A stretch of 64,000 bases of DNA from contig NZ_CP095757.1 of NCBI RefSeq assembly GCF_023093535.1, positions 1,488,001 to 1,552,000 on the forward strand, given 5' to 3'. Below, in pieces: positions 35,540-45,236 of the stretch (position 1 is its first letter; the number at the start of each line of letters is the position of its first letter). The notes under the pieces were generated by a model. It was not told the origin of the DNA, did not search any database, and was given only the letters and a program-made list of their open reading frames with translations. This DNA is from Halovivax limisalsi. Its GTDB lineage: Archaea; Halobacteriota; Halobacteria; Halobacteriales; Natrialbaceae. Both the position numbers and the translations under genes were made by a program.

Positions 35540-36376
35540 TCAGCGGTCGGTCGCCCGCCCGATCCAGCCCTCGATGCGGGAGGCCGCGATGTCGGTCTCC
35601 GCTTCGAGCGCCGTCGCGTCGGCCGCCGCGAGGTCGGCGACGGTCTCGACGCCGGCATCGCCGAGGCGGTCGGCGTAGGCGGGACCGATCCCCTTGATCT
35701 CCGTAACGGGTTCGTCGGCGGCGTCGCTGGACGGTTCGTCGGCGTCGTCTCCAGCCGCACTGTCGGCGTCGTGGTCCGCGGCGACCTCGTCGGCCGCTTC
35801 GCCATCCTCGTCGCCGTCGTCCGCAACCGGCTCGTCGCCGTCGTCCTCGCCGGTCGGACCGTCCGGCACGTCCGTCTCGTCGGCGGTCGTCTCCGGGTCG
35901 CTCTTTTCGGTCGTCGTCGCCTGCGCGTCGGTCGGCCCCGTCGCCTCGGCCGCCTCGCGCTCGTCGGGCACCTCTGTCATGGTGTCCGTCGACGCGCTCG
36001 CGCTGGTGTCGGCGGCCGCTCCGGACTCGGCCGCGGCTCCGGCCTCCTCGATGGCCGCTGCGGCGTCGGTCGCGTCGTCGCTCGTCGAATCGCTCGATTC
36101 GTCGGCGCCCGCCCCGTCGTCTGACGGCCGCCCGTCCGTCGACTCCTCGGCGGCATCCGACCCGTCGCCGTCCTCGGGTTCGGCGCCCGCCGAGTCGGGT
36201 GTCGCGTCGGCCGCCTCGCCGTCGGTCGGTTCTTCGTCGTCCCGGCCGCTCATCGGCGGCGGCGCTCTCGGTCCCGCCTCCTCGCCCGGCTCCGCGGTCC
36301 CGCCGCGCCCGCGAGAGCGTCGGTCGGACCCGTCGCCGAGGCCGAGGAGGGACTTGATGGTGTCCAGGAGTGGCAT
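35540..36376 (-). CDS. Helix-hairpin-helix protein with long acidic disordered region
   Basis: A 278-residue protein. It starts with a short amphipathic helix (MPLLDTIKSLLGLG), followed by about 205 residues made mainly of Asp, Glu, Ala, Ser and Thr, almost certainly disordered. The last 55 residues contain a helix-hairpin-helix module (TEIKGIGPAYADRLGDAGV, then LAAADATALEAETDIAASRIEGWI), the type used for DNA binding in ribosomal/polymerase subunits. Role unknown; DNA binding at the C-terminus is inference from the fold. ATG 36376 has a ctttag box about 25 nt upstream. Confidence 0.8.
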   Translation of the reverse strand: MPLLDTIKSLLGLGDGSDRRSRGRGGTAEPGEEAGPRAPPPMSGRDDEEPTDGEAADATPDSAGAEPEDGDGSDAAEESTDGRPSDDGAGADESSDSTSDDATDAAAAIEEAGAAAESGAAADTSASASTDTMTEVPDEREAAEATGPTDAQATTTEKSDPETTADETDVPDGPTGEDDGDEPVADDGDEDGEAADEVAADHDADSAAGDDADEPSSDAADEPVTEIKGIGPAYADRLGDAGVETVADLAAADATALEAETDIAASRIEGWIGRATDR

Positions 36377-36493
36377 ATGCCGACCGTATACGGTAGAGCC
36401 GCTAAAGTCGTTCGATACCGGTAGCACCCCGCCGCAGCCGAGACCGAGTCGCGAGCGGAGCCGAGTCGAGCGCGCCGCCGAACCGTCTCGCGG

Positions 36494-37309
36494 TCACAGG
36501 CGGGCCCTGAGGGCGTCGTTCATCGGATCGACCGGCGCGTCGAGGCCGGTCCAGCGTTCGAACGCCGCGGCGCCCTGGTAGAGCAGCATCCACGCGCCGT
36601 CGACGGTCCGCGCACCACGCGCCGCGGCGGCTTCGAGCAGTCGGGTCTCGATCGGGGAGTAGACCGCGTCCATGACGACGAGATCGGCGCGCAACGCGGT
36701 GGGGTCGACGATCGACTCGTCTTCGTCCAGTCCGACGCTCGTGGCGTTGACGAGGATCGACGCCTCCTTCACGAGTGCGGGTAGTTCAGACAGGGAGTGG
36801 CCGGTCGCCGCCGGGACGGCGTCGGCGAGCGACTCGGCGCGCGACGTCGTCCGATTGGCGATCCGCACCGTCGCGCCCGCGTCGGCCAGTCCGAACGCGA
36901 TGGCGCGACCGGCGCCGCCGGCCCCCGCGACGACGGCCGTCGCCCCGTCGATCGCCGTCTCGTCGCCGTCGAACCCGTGCTCGGAGAGTGCGCGCACGGC
37001 GCCGACGGCGTCGGTGTTGTGTCCGGTCGGTCGGTCGCCGCCGAAGTCGATCGTGTTCACGGCGCCGATTCTGTCGGCGAGGTCGTCCGGTTCGACCAGG
37101 TCGAGCGCGTCGCGCTTGAACGGGATCGTCACGTTGAGGCCGCGAACCCCGAGCGCGTCGGCGCCGTCGATCGCGCGCTCGAGGGTCTCAGGTTGCGGTT
37201 CGAACGTGACGTATCGAGCGTCGAGTCCGCGGGCCTCGTAAGCCGCCTCGTGCATGGGCGGCGACAGCGAGTGCTCGACCGGGTTGCCGACGAGTCCGTA
37301 GACGTCCAT
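36494..37309 (-). CDS. aroE: Shikimate dehydrogenase
   Basis: A 271-residue NADPH enzyme reducing 3-dehydroshikimate to shikimate on the way to chorismate. Substrate-binding [13 protein letters not shown] at residues 8-20, catalytic Lys in [11 protein letters not shown] (about 66), Asp in GHNTDAVG, the dinucleotide motif GAGGAGRA (about 126) and NATSVGL. The ATG at 37309 begins exactly at the conserved MDVYGLVG; the longer open frame upstream has no homology-like sequence. A TATA-like cattatga lies at about 37333-37340. Chorismate is the substrate of the pabBAC operon at 31819-35409, but the genes are in separate units. Confidence 0.94.
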   Translation of the reverse strand: MDVYGLVGNPVEHSLSPPMHEAAYEARGLDARYVTFEPQPETLERAIDGADALGVRGLNVTIPFKRDALDLVEPDDLADRIGAVNTIDFGGDRPTGHNTDAVGAVRALSEHGFDGDETAIDGATAVVAGAGGAGRAIAFGLADAGATVRIANRTTSRAESLADAVPAATGHSLSELPALVKEASILVNATSVGLDEDESIVDPTALRADLVVMDAVYSPIETRLLEAAAARGARTVDGAWMLLYQGAAAFERWTGLDAPVDPMNDALRARL

Positions 37310-37467
37310 GCCGGCACTCGGCGCGCCGAGGTCATAATGGGTCGGGTCGGGCCGGGGCGACTGCGTCGTGCCCGGCGCCGAGGCCGTCGGTCGACGGCGA
37401 GGTGTCGGATCCGGCTGGAGCGGACGCATCGAAACTGACTAACATCGACGTTCACAACCGAACGGCG

Positions 37468-38796
37468 ATGGCCTCTCTTCGACACCCGCTGGTCGCCGTC
37501 GCCGTAGCTCTGTCGCTCACGCTTCCCTGGATCGGCATCTGGGCGAGTGGCAACGGATTCGGTGCGGGCCCGACCGTCGCGATCTCCGGGATCGCCGTCC
37601 TCGGCGCCTCGTTCCTCCTGGCCTGGGCGGCGGAGACGGCCGAAGCCGACGTCCCGCGATCGTTCGCGATCGCCGTGCTGGCGGTGCTCGCCGTCGCCCC
37701 CGAGTACGCCGTCGACGCGCTGTACGCCTTCGAGGCCGGCGCTCAGGCCGGCACGACTCGCGGCGCCGAGGCCGGCAACCTCGCGATCGCGAACATGACC
37801 GGCGCCAACCGGATCCTCATCGGACTCGGCTGGTCCGGCATCGCGCTCTTTACGCTCCATCGGGCGCGACGCGTGGCCGATACGTCGGTTCGCGAGCGCG
37901 AGGGCTGGTTTACGAACGCCGTGACGCTCCACCAGGGGATCTCGGTCGAGATCGCCTTCCTCGGGATCGCGACGCTGTGGGCCTTTTTCGTCCCCTTCAT
38001 GGGCGGCATCGATATCGTCGACACGATCGTGCTCGTCGGCCTCTACGTCGCCTACATCGTCGTCGTGATTCGCGCCGGTGCGGAGACCGTCGACGAGCAC
38101 GTCGGCGTGCCCGCCTATCTCCAGGACTTCGCCCGACGGTTCCGCATCCCGATCGTCATCGGGCTGTTCGCCTACTCGGGGGCGACGATTCTCGTCGCCG
38201 TCGAACCGTTCGCCCACGGGCTGGAGGATCTGGGCGTGGCGTTCGGCCTCCCCGAGTTCTTCATGATCCAGTGGATCGCGCCGCTGGCCAGCGAGTCGCC
38301 GGAACTCATCGTCGTCGCCGTGCTGGTGATGAAGTCGCGCTCGACGGCCGGCTTCAACGCGCTCATCTCGTCGAAGCTCAACCAGTGGACGCTGCTGATC
38401 GGGACGCTCGCGATCGTCTACTCGATCGGCTACGGCGGCTACGGCGTCCTCGCGTTCGATTTCAAGCAGGACCTGGAGATCTGGATCACGGCGGCCCAGT
38501 CGCTGTTCGCACTGGCCATCCTCGTCAACCTCGAGATCTCCGGCCGTGAGGCGCTCGTACTTCTCTTCCTGTTCCTCTCGCAGGTCATTCTGGAGTTCCT
38601 CGTCCTGCGAATCCTCTCGGTCGCGAACCCCGAGGCGCTCAGTCACCAGATCCTGATCGGCTACACCGTCGTCTACGTCGTCCTCGCCGCGATCATGTTC
38701 TACTGTCGGCGGGCCGCGGTCGCGGAACTGGCCTCGATCGGGCAGGCCACGGCGAGGCGGGCCGTCTACGGCAAGGCGAAGCCGGAGGCGGAGTGA
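37468..38796 (+). CDS. Sodium/calcium exchanger family membrane protein (CaCA)
   Basis: A 442-residue antiporter with ten to eleven hydrophobic helices. The two internal alpha-repeats that bind cations are visible: APEYAVDALYAF with GNLAIANMTGANRILIGLGW (about residues 79-125), and PLASESPELIVVAVLVMK with NALISSKLNQWTLLIG (about 270-315). The conserved Glu in each repeat is present (PEY, SPEL). It would exchange Na+ or H+ for Ca2+ or another cation across the cytoplasmic membrane. ATG 37468 was chosen over GTG 37402, which would add an unrelated 22-residue tail. Divergent from aroE. Confidence 0.88.
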   Translation: MASLRHPLVAVAVALSLTLPWIGIWASGNGFGAGPTVAISGIAVLGASFLLAWAAETAEADVPRSFAIAVLAVLAVAPEYAVDALYAFEAGAQAGTTRGAEAGNLAIANMTGANRILIGLGWSGIALFTLHRARRVADTSVREREGWFTNAVTLHQGISVEIAFLGIATLWAFFVPFMGGIDIVDTIVLVGLYVAYIVVVIRAGAETVDEHVGVPAYLQDFARRFRIPIVIGLFAYSGATILVAVEPFAHGLEDLGVAFGLPEFFMIQWIAPLASESPELIVVAVLVMKSRSTAGFNALISSKLNQWTLLIGTLAIVYSIGYGGYGVLAFDFKQDLEIWITAAQSLFALAILVNLEISGREALVLLFLFLSQVILEFLVLRILSVANPEALSHQILIGYTVVYVVLAAIMFYCRRAAVAELASIGQATARRAVYGKAKPEAE

Positions 38797-38842
38797 CCGT
38801 CGCCCGAAGGCGATCCCTCCGACCGCCGACGCGGGACGACTG

Positions 38843-39934
38843 TCAGCGCCCGAATCGCGACACCGAGGGGCGTCTGGACCGATCCCGCTCGACGGTCTCG
38901 CGTTGCTCGCCGGCCCGCTTCTCGTCACCGCCGCGCAGGGTCCGATATCCCGCGTACGCCGCGCCGGCGGCGACGCCGACGAGCGTCGCCGCGACCGTCC
39001 GCCGGCGCTGCCGGAGCCTGGTATAGAGACTCGTCTCGGAGACGTGTCCCTCGTAGTCGCCCCGTTCCGCCAGCTCGCCCGAGGACTCCTCGAGCGCGCT
39101 CGCCCCGGGTCTGGGTGGCCGACCTGCTCGCTGTTGCCGGTCGAACACGGTTTCCATGATGCGATCGAGCAAGCCGGGCGCGTAGTGACCCAGCGCCGTC
39201 ACGAGTTTCCCGCCACCGCCGACGGTCACCTCGCGGTCGCCCTGGGTCGCCGCGTGGAGGATCGCCCGCGCGACCGTCTCGGGGGCGTAAATCGGTGGCG
39301 GCAGCGTCGCCGCCTCGTCCATGTAGTTCTCCGCGTGTTCGGGGTACGGCGTGTCGATCGAACTCGGCTTTATCAGGGTGACCGAGACGGGTGCGCCGGC
39401 ATCCTCGAGTTCCATCCGCAGCGCGTCGGTGAAGCCCTTGACCGCGTGTTTCGACGCCGCGTAACTTCCCTGCAGCAGGAGGGATCGATCGGAGACGATA
39501 CTCCCGATGTTGACGATCGCCCCGCCCCGCTCGCGGAGGTGCTCGGCGGCCTCGAGCGATCCGTACAGCAGGCCCCAGACGTTGGTGTCGAACTGCCGGC
39601 GCATGTCTTCGACCGGAACCTCGCTCAGTCGGCCGTAGATGGAGACGGCGGCGCCGTTGATCCATGCGTCGAACCCGCCGAATCGCTCGATCGCCGTCTC
39701 CCTGATCGCCCGGACGTCGTCGCGATCGCGCACGTCGGCGACGACGTAGGCGGCCTCGCCACCGCTCGCCTCGATCTCATCGGTTAGCTCCCGGAGTGCG
39801 TCCTCGCTCCGCGCGGCCAGCACCAGCCTCGCGCCCCGGTCGGCGGCCATCCGGGCCGTCGTCAGGCCGATGCCGGAGGAGGCGCCGGTGATCACGATGG
39901 TCTGGTCGTCGATCGGCTTCAGCGACTCGTTCAT
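38843..39934 (-). CDS. Short-chain dehydrogenase/reductase with membrane-anchored tail
   Basis: A 363-residue protein. Residues 8-260 form a classical SDR Rossmann domain: TGASSGIG (about 16-23), the NAG-type segment replaced by NGAAVSIYG, catalytic Ser in VNIGSIVSD and the YAASKHA Tyr/Lys pair (about 160). The C-terminal 100 residues go beyond the usual SDR length and contain a hydrophobic helix (VAATLVGVAAGAAYAGY) followed by a basic tail, suggesting attachment to the membrane, as in a subgroup of long SDR proteins. Substrate unknown. The divergent DtdA gene starts about 170 bp away. Confidence 0.86.
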   Translation of the reverse strand: MNESLKPIDDQTIVITGASSGIGLTTARMAADRGARLVLAARSEDALRELTDEIEASGGEAAYVVADVRDRDDVRAIRETAIERFGGFDAWINGAAVSIYGRLSEVPVEDMRRQFDTNVWGLLYGSLEAAEHLRERGGAIVNIGSIVSDRSLLLQGSYAASKHAVKGFTDALRMELEDAGAPVSVTLIKPSSIDTPYPEHAENYMDEAATLPPPIYAPETVARAILHAATQGDREVTVGGGGKLVTALGHYAPGLLDRIMETVFDRQQRAGRPPRPGASALEESSGELAERGDYEGHVSETSLYTRLRQRRRTVAATLVGVAAGAAYAGYRTLRGGDEKRAGEQRETVERDRSRRPSVSRFGR

Positions 39935-40105
39935 ACGATACTCGCTCCGTCGCCGACGCGTATGCGATCGATCCCTGTATTCGCGCGGTGGCTGGGCCCG
40001 ACCTATCGATTCCCGGGGTCGCACCGCGTCGGTCCGGGCGAACGCGGAGCCTCGCAGCCGGTCGAAAACGGAGCCTATTCGGTCGCCGGGCACGGAGTGG
40101 CGCTC

Positions 40106-41470
40106 GTGATCGCGATCGTCGAGAGTCGCGCCGACCGAGCGTCCGTTCACGTCTGCGACCAGCTCCGCCGACTCGCCGCGTGGGACGAACGGGTCGACGA
40201 CGCCCGCTCCGACGCCGACGGCGGCGGGACCTACTACCGAACCGACGGGTTCGAACTCCGATCGTTCGACGCCCTCCACCTCGACCTCGTTCGCCCGGAC
40301 GAGGCGTTCGGCGAGTCGCCCGACGTGCTCGTCTTCGCCTCGCGCCACTCCGGCGAGACGGGGCCGCTCCTGTCGGCGCACTTCACCGGCAACGTCGGCC
40401 CGGCCGAGTTCGGCGGCGAGACGAACGCCGTTGCGACGGCCGCGCCGAACGCCCTCGCGACCCTCCTCGAGGCGTACGATCGTCACGCCCCCGAGGAGTA
40501 CGAGGTCGGGATGGAGTGTACGCACCACGGCCCGTCCGACGTCGGCTGTCCGTCGCTATTTGCAGAACTCGGAAGCGACGACGCCCAGTGGGACGATCCG
40601 GCCGGGGCCGAGGCGGTCGCCCGCGCCATCCTCGACCTGCGGGGTGTCTCGCCCCACCGGATCGATCCGGAGTCGGGCCGGCCCCGGCAGCTGGTCGGCT
40701 TCGGCGGCGGCCACTACGTCCCGCGGTTCGAGCGCATCGTCCGCGAGACGGCCTGGACCGTCGGCCACGTCGCCGCCGACTGGGGTCTCGACGCGCTGGA
40801 AGGGGTGGCGAGTGAATCGGCCCTGGTTCGTGCCCTGTTCGAAGCGAGTACCGCGACTCACGCGGTCGTCGAGGGGACGCGGCCGGCCCTGGTGCGGACG
40901 ATCGACGACCTGGGATATCGGGTCGTGAGCGAGGCCTGGGTTCGCGAGGTCGAGGACCGTCCGCTCACGCTCGTCGACGCCGTCGAGTCGGCGCTCGGCC
41001 CCGTCGCCGACGGCGTCCGGTTCGGGGACCGGCGAACCGAGTCGTTCGACGTGATTTCCCCGGCGCCCGACCTCGTTTCGCGGGCCGAAGGGATCGACGC
41101 CGAGCGGACGTGGGACGTCGTCACCGCCGGGAGCGTCGCCGTCGAGACCGCGAACGGCGGGAGTCGACTCGGGGAGCGTATCGCCGTCCCGATCGATGTG
41201 GAGACGAACCGGTCCCCCGCCGGCGTCCCGCGGCAGATCGTCGACGGCCTCGCCGACGTGATCCGGTCGGGCGCCGACGCCGTCACCGTCTCCGACGGCG
41301 CGGTCGTCGTCGAGGAGACGGCGTTCGACCCCGACCGAGCGCGCGAACTGGGTGTCCCGGACGGTCCCGCCTTCGGGAAACTGGCCGAGGGTGAGACGGT
41401 CTCGGTCGACGGGACCGTCGTCGAACCAGACGACGTCCACGAAACCCGAACGACCCGATACGCGATCTGA
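40106..41470 (+). CDS. dtdA: D-aminoacyl-tRNA deacylase, archaeal type (DtdA/GEK1)
   Basis: A 454-residue protein. The first 250 residues match the archaeal/plant DTD2 enzyme, which removes D-amino acids wrongly attached to tRNA: VIAIVESRADRASVHV at the start, FASRHSGETGPLLSAHFTGN (about 98), ECTHHGPSDVG and FGGGHYVPRF. The remaining 200 residues are an extension frequent in haloarchaeal members. No ATG fits the conserved start; GTG at 40106 does, with a cctattc box about 26-32 nt upstream. Longer versions from 39962 would add unrelated sequence. Confidence 0.88.
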   Translation: MIAIVESRADRASVHVCDQLRRLAAWDERVDDARSDADGGGTYYRTDGFELRSFDALHLDLVRPDEAFGESPDVLVFASRHSGETGPLLSAHFTGNVGPAEFGGETNAVATAAPNALATLLEAYDRHAPEEYEVGMECTHHGPSDVGCPSLFAELGSDDAQWDDPAGAEAVARAILDLRGVSPHRIDPESGRPRQLVGFGGGHYVPRFERIVRETAWTVGHVAADWGLDALEGVASESALVRALFEASTATHAVVEGTRPALVRTIDDLGYRVVSEAWVREVEDRPLTLVDAVESALGPVADGVRFGDRRTESFDVISPAPDLVSRAEGIDAERTWDVVTAGSVAVETANGGSRLGERIAVPIDVETNRSPAGVPRQIVDGLADVIRSGADAVTVSDGAVVVEETAFDPDRARELGVPDGPAFGKLAEGETVSVDGTVVEPDDVHETRTTRYAI

Positions 41471-41835
41471 ATCGGATACCGCGGCCGGATTCGGCGGCTG
41501 GTGCGAGTTTCGCGGCCAACCGTCCGGTGCCGGACGGTTGCCGGCCCCGTCGCGAGCGACGTGTGAGCCGACGCGATATCCCTTTCACCGCTCGGCGCGC
41601 GGACCTGGCGTCGACTCTTCAGACGAATAAAATCAATGACCTAGGAAAGACCGATTCCTGGCACATTTCCCGATCTAATTTTCAACACTAATCGCTATGT
41701 AGTCGTATAGTTCCGAATAGATGAATGTATTCTCGAACGAACGATCGATCGTTCGAAGCACCGTACAGAAACACTTACTTCGGTCAGGATAATGGTGGTT
41801 CGGTATACACCAGCGATCCCCGTTGGAAGAGAGAT
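41471..41835. promoter_or_regulatory. AT-rich intergenic region before the HTH protein gene
   Basis: 365 bp without a gene. From about 41625 the sequence becomes AT-rich (aaaatcaatgacc, ctaattttcaacac, atgaatgtattctc). It holds a perfect 18-bp palindrome at 41738-41755 and a gtatac box at 41801-41806 about 30 nt before the ATG at 41836. The first half, 41471-41620, is GC-rich and shows nothing assignable. Confidence 0.5.
41738..41755. promoter_or_regulatory. Perfect 18-bp palindrome (putative operator)
   Basis: CGAACGATCGATCGTTCG reads the same on both strands. It lies 81-98 bp before the ATG of the two-HTH protein at 41836. Seen directly; a regulator-binding role, perhaps for the downstream product itself, is inference. 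Confidence 0.45.
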
Positions 41836-43062
41836 ATGAGCAGATCGACGAACGATCCCACGACGTCCCAGGAGACCCGCCAATCGACCCCCGTCCCCCG
41901 CGCAGTGATCCACAAGCAGATTCTCGACGCCGCTCAGGACCGGCCGGCGGCGGCGATGAGCGAACTCGCCGACGCGGTCAACGGCGCGTCCGTCGACCTC
42001 GTCGAACAGGTCCTCGAGGAGTACGGCGACCCCGCGGCCGACGAGCCGTCGGCCGGCGATCCGGAGACGGCCGACGATCCGGAGGCGGACGGTGATTCGT
42101 GGGGCGGGCCGGACGGCGACCCGGAATCGATGGTCGGACGAGATTCCGACCCGGAGCCGGAGGATGGTGGAGACGGTACCCCAGGATCGCCGGAAGCGGG
42201 GGAGGCCGCGTCACCGGGCCACGGCGAGCGCAAATCGGCCGCCGACGGCGGCGCGACGATCGAAACCGACCGCGAACCGACCGAGTCCGATCGACGCGAG
42301 GCACCGGCGGCGGACGGTCGGAGCGATTCCACGTCCGACAGCCCGATCGACCCCGACAGCCTGAGCGAGACCGAGCGCCGAACCCTTCGGGCGATTCGGG
42401 AGCGTCCGAACGCGACCCAGCAGGAGCTGGCCGACCGCTTCGACGTGACCGCGGCGACGATCAATCGACGCGTCAACGACATCGACGGCTTCGAGTGGTC
42501 GAACCGCGAGGCGATCGTCGCCGACCTCTTTCCGGACGACGGTCCCGATGGGCGGGAACTCGACGTCGACCCGACGGAGCCCGAGCCGAACAACGACTCG
42601 GCCGAGGCTGAGCCCGACGCCGTTCCGACCGGGCCAGCACCCGACGAGGGCTCCCAACGGCGAGACTCCGAAGCCGAGTACGCGACGTCTGGGCCCGACG
42701 CGGCCGCTTCGCAGGGCGAGTCCACGACGGCCGGAGCCGACGGAACCACGGACCGGCGGGACTCCGGGGCCGACCCGACACAGCCCGAACCGGCCGACTC
42801 GAGGAACCCCGGATCCGGCGCCGAGCCCGCCGAGTGTGACGCCGAGAGCGCGCAACTCGAGGCGCTCTCGGCCCGGATCGACGCACTGACCGAATCGGTG
42901 GCGTCGCTCGACCGTCGCCTCGATGCGTCCGGCGACGGCAGTCGGTCCGGTCTCGAGGATCCGGAACTGATCGCGAAAGCGATGCACGCCTGTCTCCAGT
43001 CCGAGCGCATCTCCGAGTCCGAAGAGCTTCGGCTACTCGAGACGTTCGTGGCCGACGACTGA
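41836..43062 (+). CDS. Two-HTH acidic protein with C-terminal coiled coil, putative regulator
   Basis: A 408-residue protein of unknown function. Residues about 22-65 form a possible winged helix (AVIHKQILDAAQDRPAAAMSE with a following VDLVEQVLEEYGD). A long acidic linker leads to a clear HTH at about 176-220 (LSETERRTLRAIRERPN, then TQQELADRFDVTAATINRRV), similar to Lrp/MarR-like winged helices. A second acidic linker is followed by a coiled coil (about 340-370, with LSARIDALTESVASLDRRL) and a helical end. It probably binds DNA as a dimer. ATG 41836 chosen for the gtatac box; an upstream frame to 41725 has AT-rich non-protein-like codons. Next gene is ftsZ1, 221 bp downstream. Confidence 0.75.
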   Translation: MSRSTNDPTTSQETRQSTPVPRAVIHKQILDAAQDRPAAAMSELADAVNGASVDLVEQVLEEYGDPAADEPSAGDPETADDPEADGDSWGGPDGDPESMVGRDSDPEPEDGGDGTPGSPEAGEAASPGHGERKSAADGGATIETDREPTESDRREAPAADGRSDSTSDSPIDPDSLSETERRTLRAIRERPNATQQELADRFDVTAATINRRVNDIDGFEWSNREAIVADLFPDDGPDGRELDVDPTEPEPNNDSAEAEPDAVPTGPAPDEGSQRRDSEAEYATSGPDAAASQGESTTAGADGTTDRRDSGADPTQPEPADSRNPGSGAEPAECDAESAQLEALSARIDALTESVASLDRRLDASGDGSRSGLEDPELIAKAMHACLQSERISESEELRLLETFVADD

Positions 43063-43283
43063 CGGACGGTCGACTTGCTCGAGGCCGATCGATCGAGCGC
43101 CCCGAGCCGCTCTGCGTCACCGGTGAACCGTCGGCTTCCCCGTGGAAGTGGTGTCGCTCACTGGTTCAGTGGACGGTTGCTTTCGAATCGACGTGACCGC
43201 CACGCTCGATCGACGATCGTCTGACGGGCGGCAGACAACGTGGGAAACGGTCATAACGCTGCGATCACAATAGCGCGCCAGGA

Positions 43284-44552
43284 ATGGACTCCATTGTCGA
43301 GGACGCGATCGACGAGGCCGAGGACGGGGGCGCCGACCCCGCCCAGGGGGGCCCCGGAGCGCCCGAGACCGGTTCGGAACCGAACCCGTCGGGGACGATG
43401 ACCGACGAGGAACTGAAAGACGTTCTCCAGGACCTCCAGACGGACATCACGGTGGTCGGCTGCGGCGGCGCCGGCGGCAACACCGTCAACCGCATGAACG
43501 AGGAGGGGATCCACGGCGCGAAGCTGGTCGCCGCGAACACGGACGTCCAGCACCTCGTGGAGATCGACGCCGACACGAAGATCCTGATGGGCGAGCAAAA
43601 GACCGGCGGCCGCGGCGCCGGGTCGCTCCCGCAGGTCGGCGAGGAGGCCGCTCTCGAGAGTCAGGAGGACATCTACGAGGCCATCGAGGGTTCGGACATG
43701 GTCTTCGTCACCGCCGGGCTCGGCGGCGGCACCGGCACCGGCTCGGCCCCCGTCGTCGCCAAGGCCGCTCGCGAGTCGGGGGCGCTGACCATCTCCATCG
43801 TCACGACGCCGTTCACTGCCGAGGGCGAGGTCCGTCGCACGAACGCCGAGGCCGGCCTCGAACGCCTCCGCGACGTCTCCGACACCGTCATCGTCGTCCC
43901 CAACGATCGCCTCCTCGACTCCGTCGGCAAGCTCCCCGTCCGTCAAGCGTTCAAGGTGAGCGACGAGGTCCTGATGCGCTCGGTCAAGGGCATCACGGAA
44001 CTGATCACGAAACCCGGCCTCGTCAACCTGGACTTCGCCGACGTCCGCACCGTCATGGAGAAAGGCGGCGTCGCGATGATCGGCCTCGGCGAGTCCGACT
44101 CCGAAGCGAAGGCCGAGGATTCGGTCAAGACCGCTCTCCGATCGCCGCTGCTGGACGTCGACATCTCCGGGGCGAGCTCCGCGCTGGTCAACGTCACCGG
44201 CGGCAACGACATGTCCATCGAGGAGGCCGAGGGCGTCGTCGAGGAGATCTACGACCGGATCGACCCCGACGCGCGCATCATCTGGGGCACCTCGATCGAC
44301 GAGACCCTCGAGGGCAGCATGCGCACCATGATCGTCGTCACGGGCGTCCAGTCGCCCCAGATCTACGGCCGACCGGACGGCGAGACCGTCCAGCCCGAGG
44401 GCGTGGGCCAGGCGGGCGCAGGCGGTCAGCCGGGTGCGGGCGGACAGGCGGGCGCCGGCCCGACTGGCCACCAGCAGGCCGGCGGCGACCCCGTCGGCGG
44501 TCAGGGCGACGCCTCCCCCGAGGATGACGACGACATCGACTTCGTCGGTTGA
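43284..44552 (+). CDS. ftsZ1: Cell division GTPase FtsZ1
   Basis: A 422-residue tubulin-like GTPase that forms the mid-cell ring scaffold. N-terminus [13 protein letters not shown] is diagnostic for haloarchaeal FtsZ1 as opposed to FtsZ2. GTP-binding [13 protein letters not shown] (about 58), the tubulin signature [10 protein letters not shown] (about 148-157), and the T7 loop NLDFADV with the catalytic Asp are intact. The C-terminal 60 residues are a Gly/Gln/Ala linker with QAGAGG-type repeats ending in the conserved acidic tail DDDDIDFVG, a likely docking peptide. No SepF or other division gene is adjacent. Confidence 0.96.
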   Translation: MDSIVEDAIDEAEDGGADPAQGGPGAPETGSEPNPSGTMTDEELKDVLQDLQTDITVVGCGGAGGNTVNRMNEEGIHGAKLVAANTDVQHLVEIDADTKILMGEQKTGGRGAGSLPQVGEEAALESQEDIYEAIEGSDMVFVTAGLGGGTGTGSAPVVAKAARESGALTISIVTTPFTAEGEVRRTNAEAGLERLRDVSDTVIVVPNDRLLDSVGKLPVRQAFKVSDEVLMRSVKGITELITKPGLVNLDFADVRTVMEKGGVAMIGLGESDSEAKAEDSVKTALRSPLLDVDISGASSALVNVTGGNDMSIEEAEGVVEEIYDRIDPDARIIWGTSIDETLEGSMRTMIVVTGVQSPQIYGRPDGETVQPEGVGQAGAGGQPGAGGQAGAGPTGHQQAGGDPVGGQGDASPEDDDDIDFVG

Positions 44553-44766
44553 CGGTCTCGTGGCGGCGGTCGACCGCGGTATCTGATCTGGGACGGAACC
44601 GATTTTTGGTCGTTCGTGGTCACAGTTTGCCCGCTATGAGCGTCCTCCCAGACCGGTCGATCGCGGGCTCCATTCGACGGTCACGCAGAGCGTACTGGCA
44701 TCGCAACGAGCACCCTTCGGGGCGGAGAGCGTACGTCCGGGCAGCGAGCACCTTCCGAGCCGTCGA

Positions 44767-45096
44767 TCAGTCGTCGGCGAACGCCTCGCCGGCTCCCTTC
44801 GCCGCATCGCCTTCGATACTCGGCGGGTACTTCCCGCGGTCTAGTTTCAGGTCCGATTGCGGGCGAGCCATACAGGTGAGCGCGTAGTTTTCGGCTTCGT
44901 CCGCCGTAAAGCCGCGCGCCGCGGGCTGGGTGACCTCGCCCTCGACGATCTCGGCCGTACAGGCCAGACACATCCCGACCCGACAGGAGTACTCCTGGGC
45001 GATCCCCGCCTCGAGACACCGACTTAGGATGGTCTCTTTGTCCGAGCAGGTGATCGTCTCGCCCGTCCCCACGAACTCGACGGTGTAGTCGGTCAT
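44767..45096 (-). CDS. Plant-type [2Fe-2S] ferredoxin
   Basis: A 109-residue electron carrier. The cluster cysteines are CRVGMCLAC (C-x4-C-x2-C, about residues 38-46) and ALTC (about 76). It is shorter than the main haloarchaeal ferredoxin with its acidic N-terminal insert, so this is a second ferredoxin type. ATG 45096 is followed by a TATA box (gtattttg, minus strand, about 45119-45126). Divergent from the geranylgeranyl reductase gene, to which it could supply electrons; that link is inference from position and from the known need of such reductases for ferredoxin or similar donors. Confidence 0.9.
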   Translation of the reverse strand: MTDYTVEFVGTGETITCSDKETILSRCLEAGIAQEYSCRVGMCLACTAEIVEGEVTQPAARGFTADEAENYALTCMARPQSDLKLDRGKYPPSIEGDAAKGAGEAFADD

Positions 45097-45236
45097 GTGC
45101 CCGGCTACGAAGGTCGCCGTCAAAATACTTCGCTTGTGACGGGCCGGTCGCCGGCGTTCGATCCCGGAAATTCGAGCCGGATCCCCTGCCGAGTCGCACG
45201 AAAAACGTTTTCTACCAGCGCTCACGACGGTTCGGT

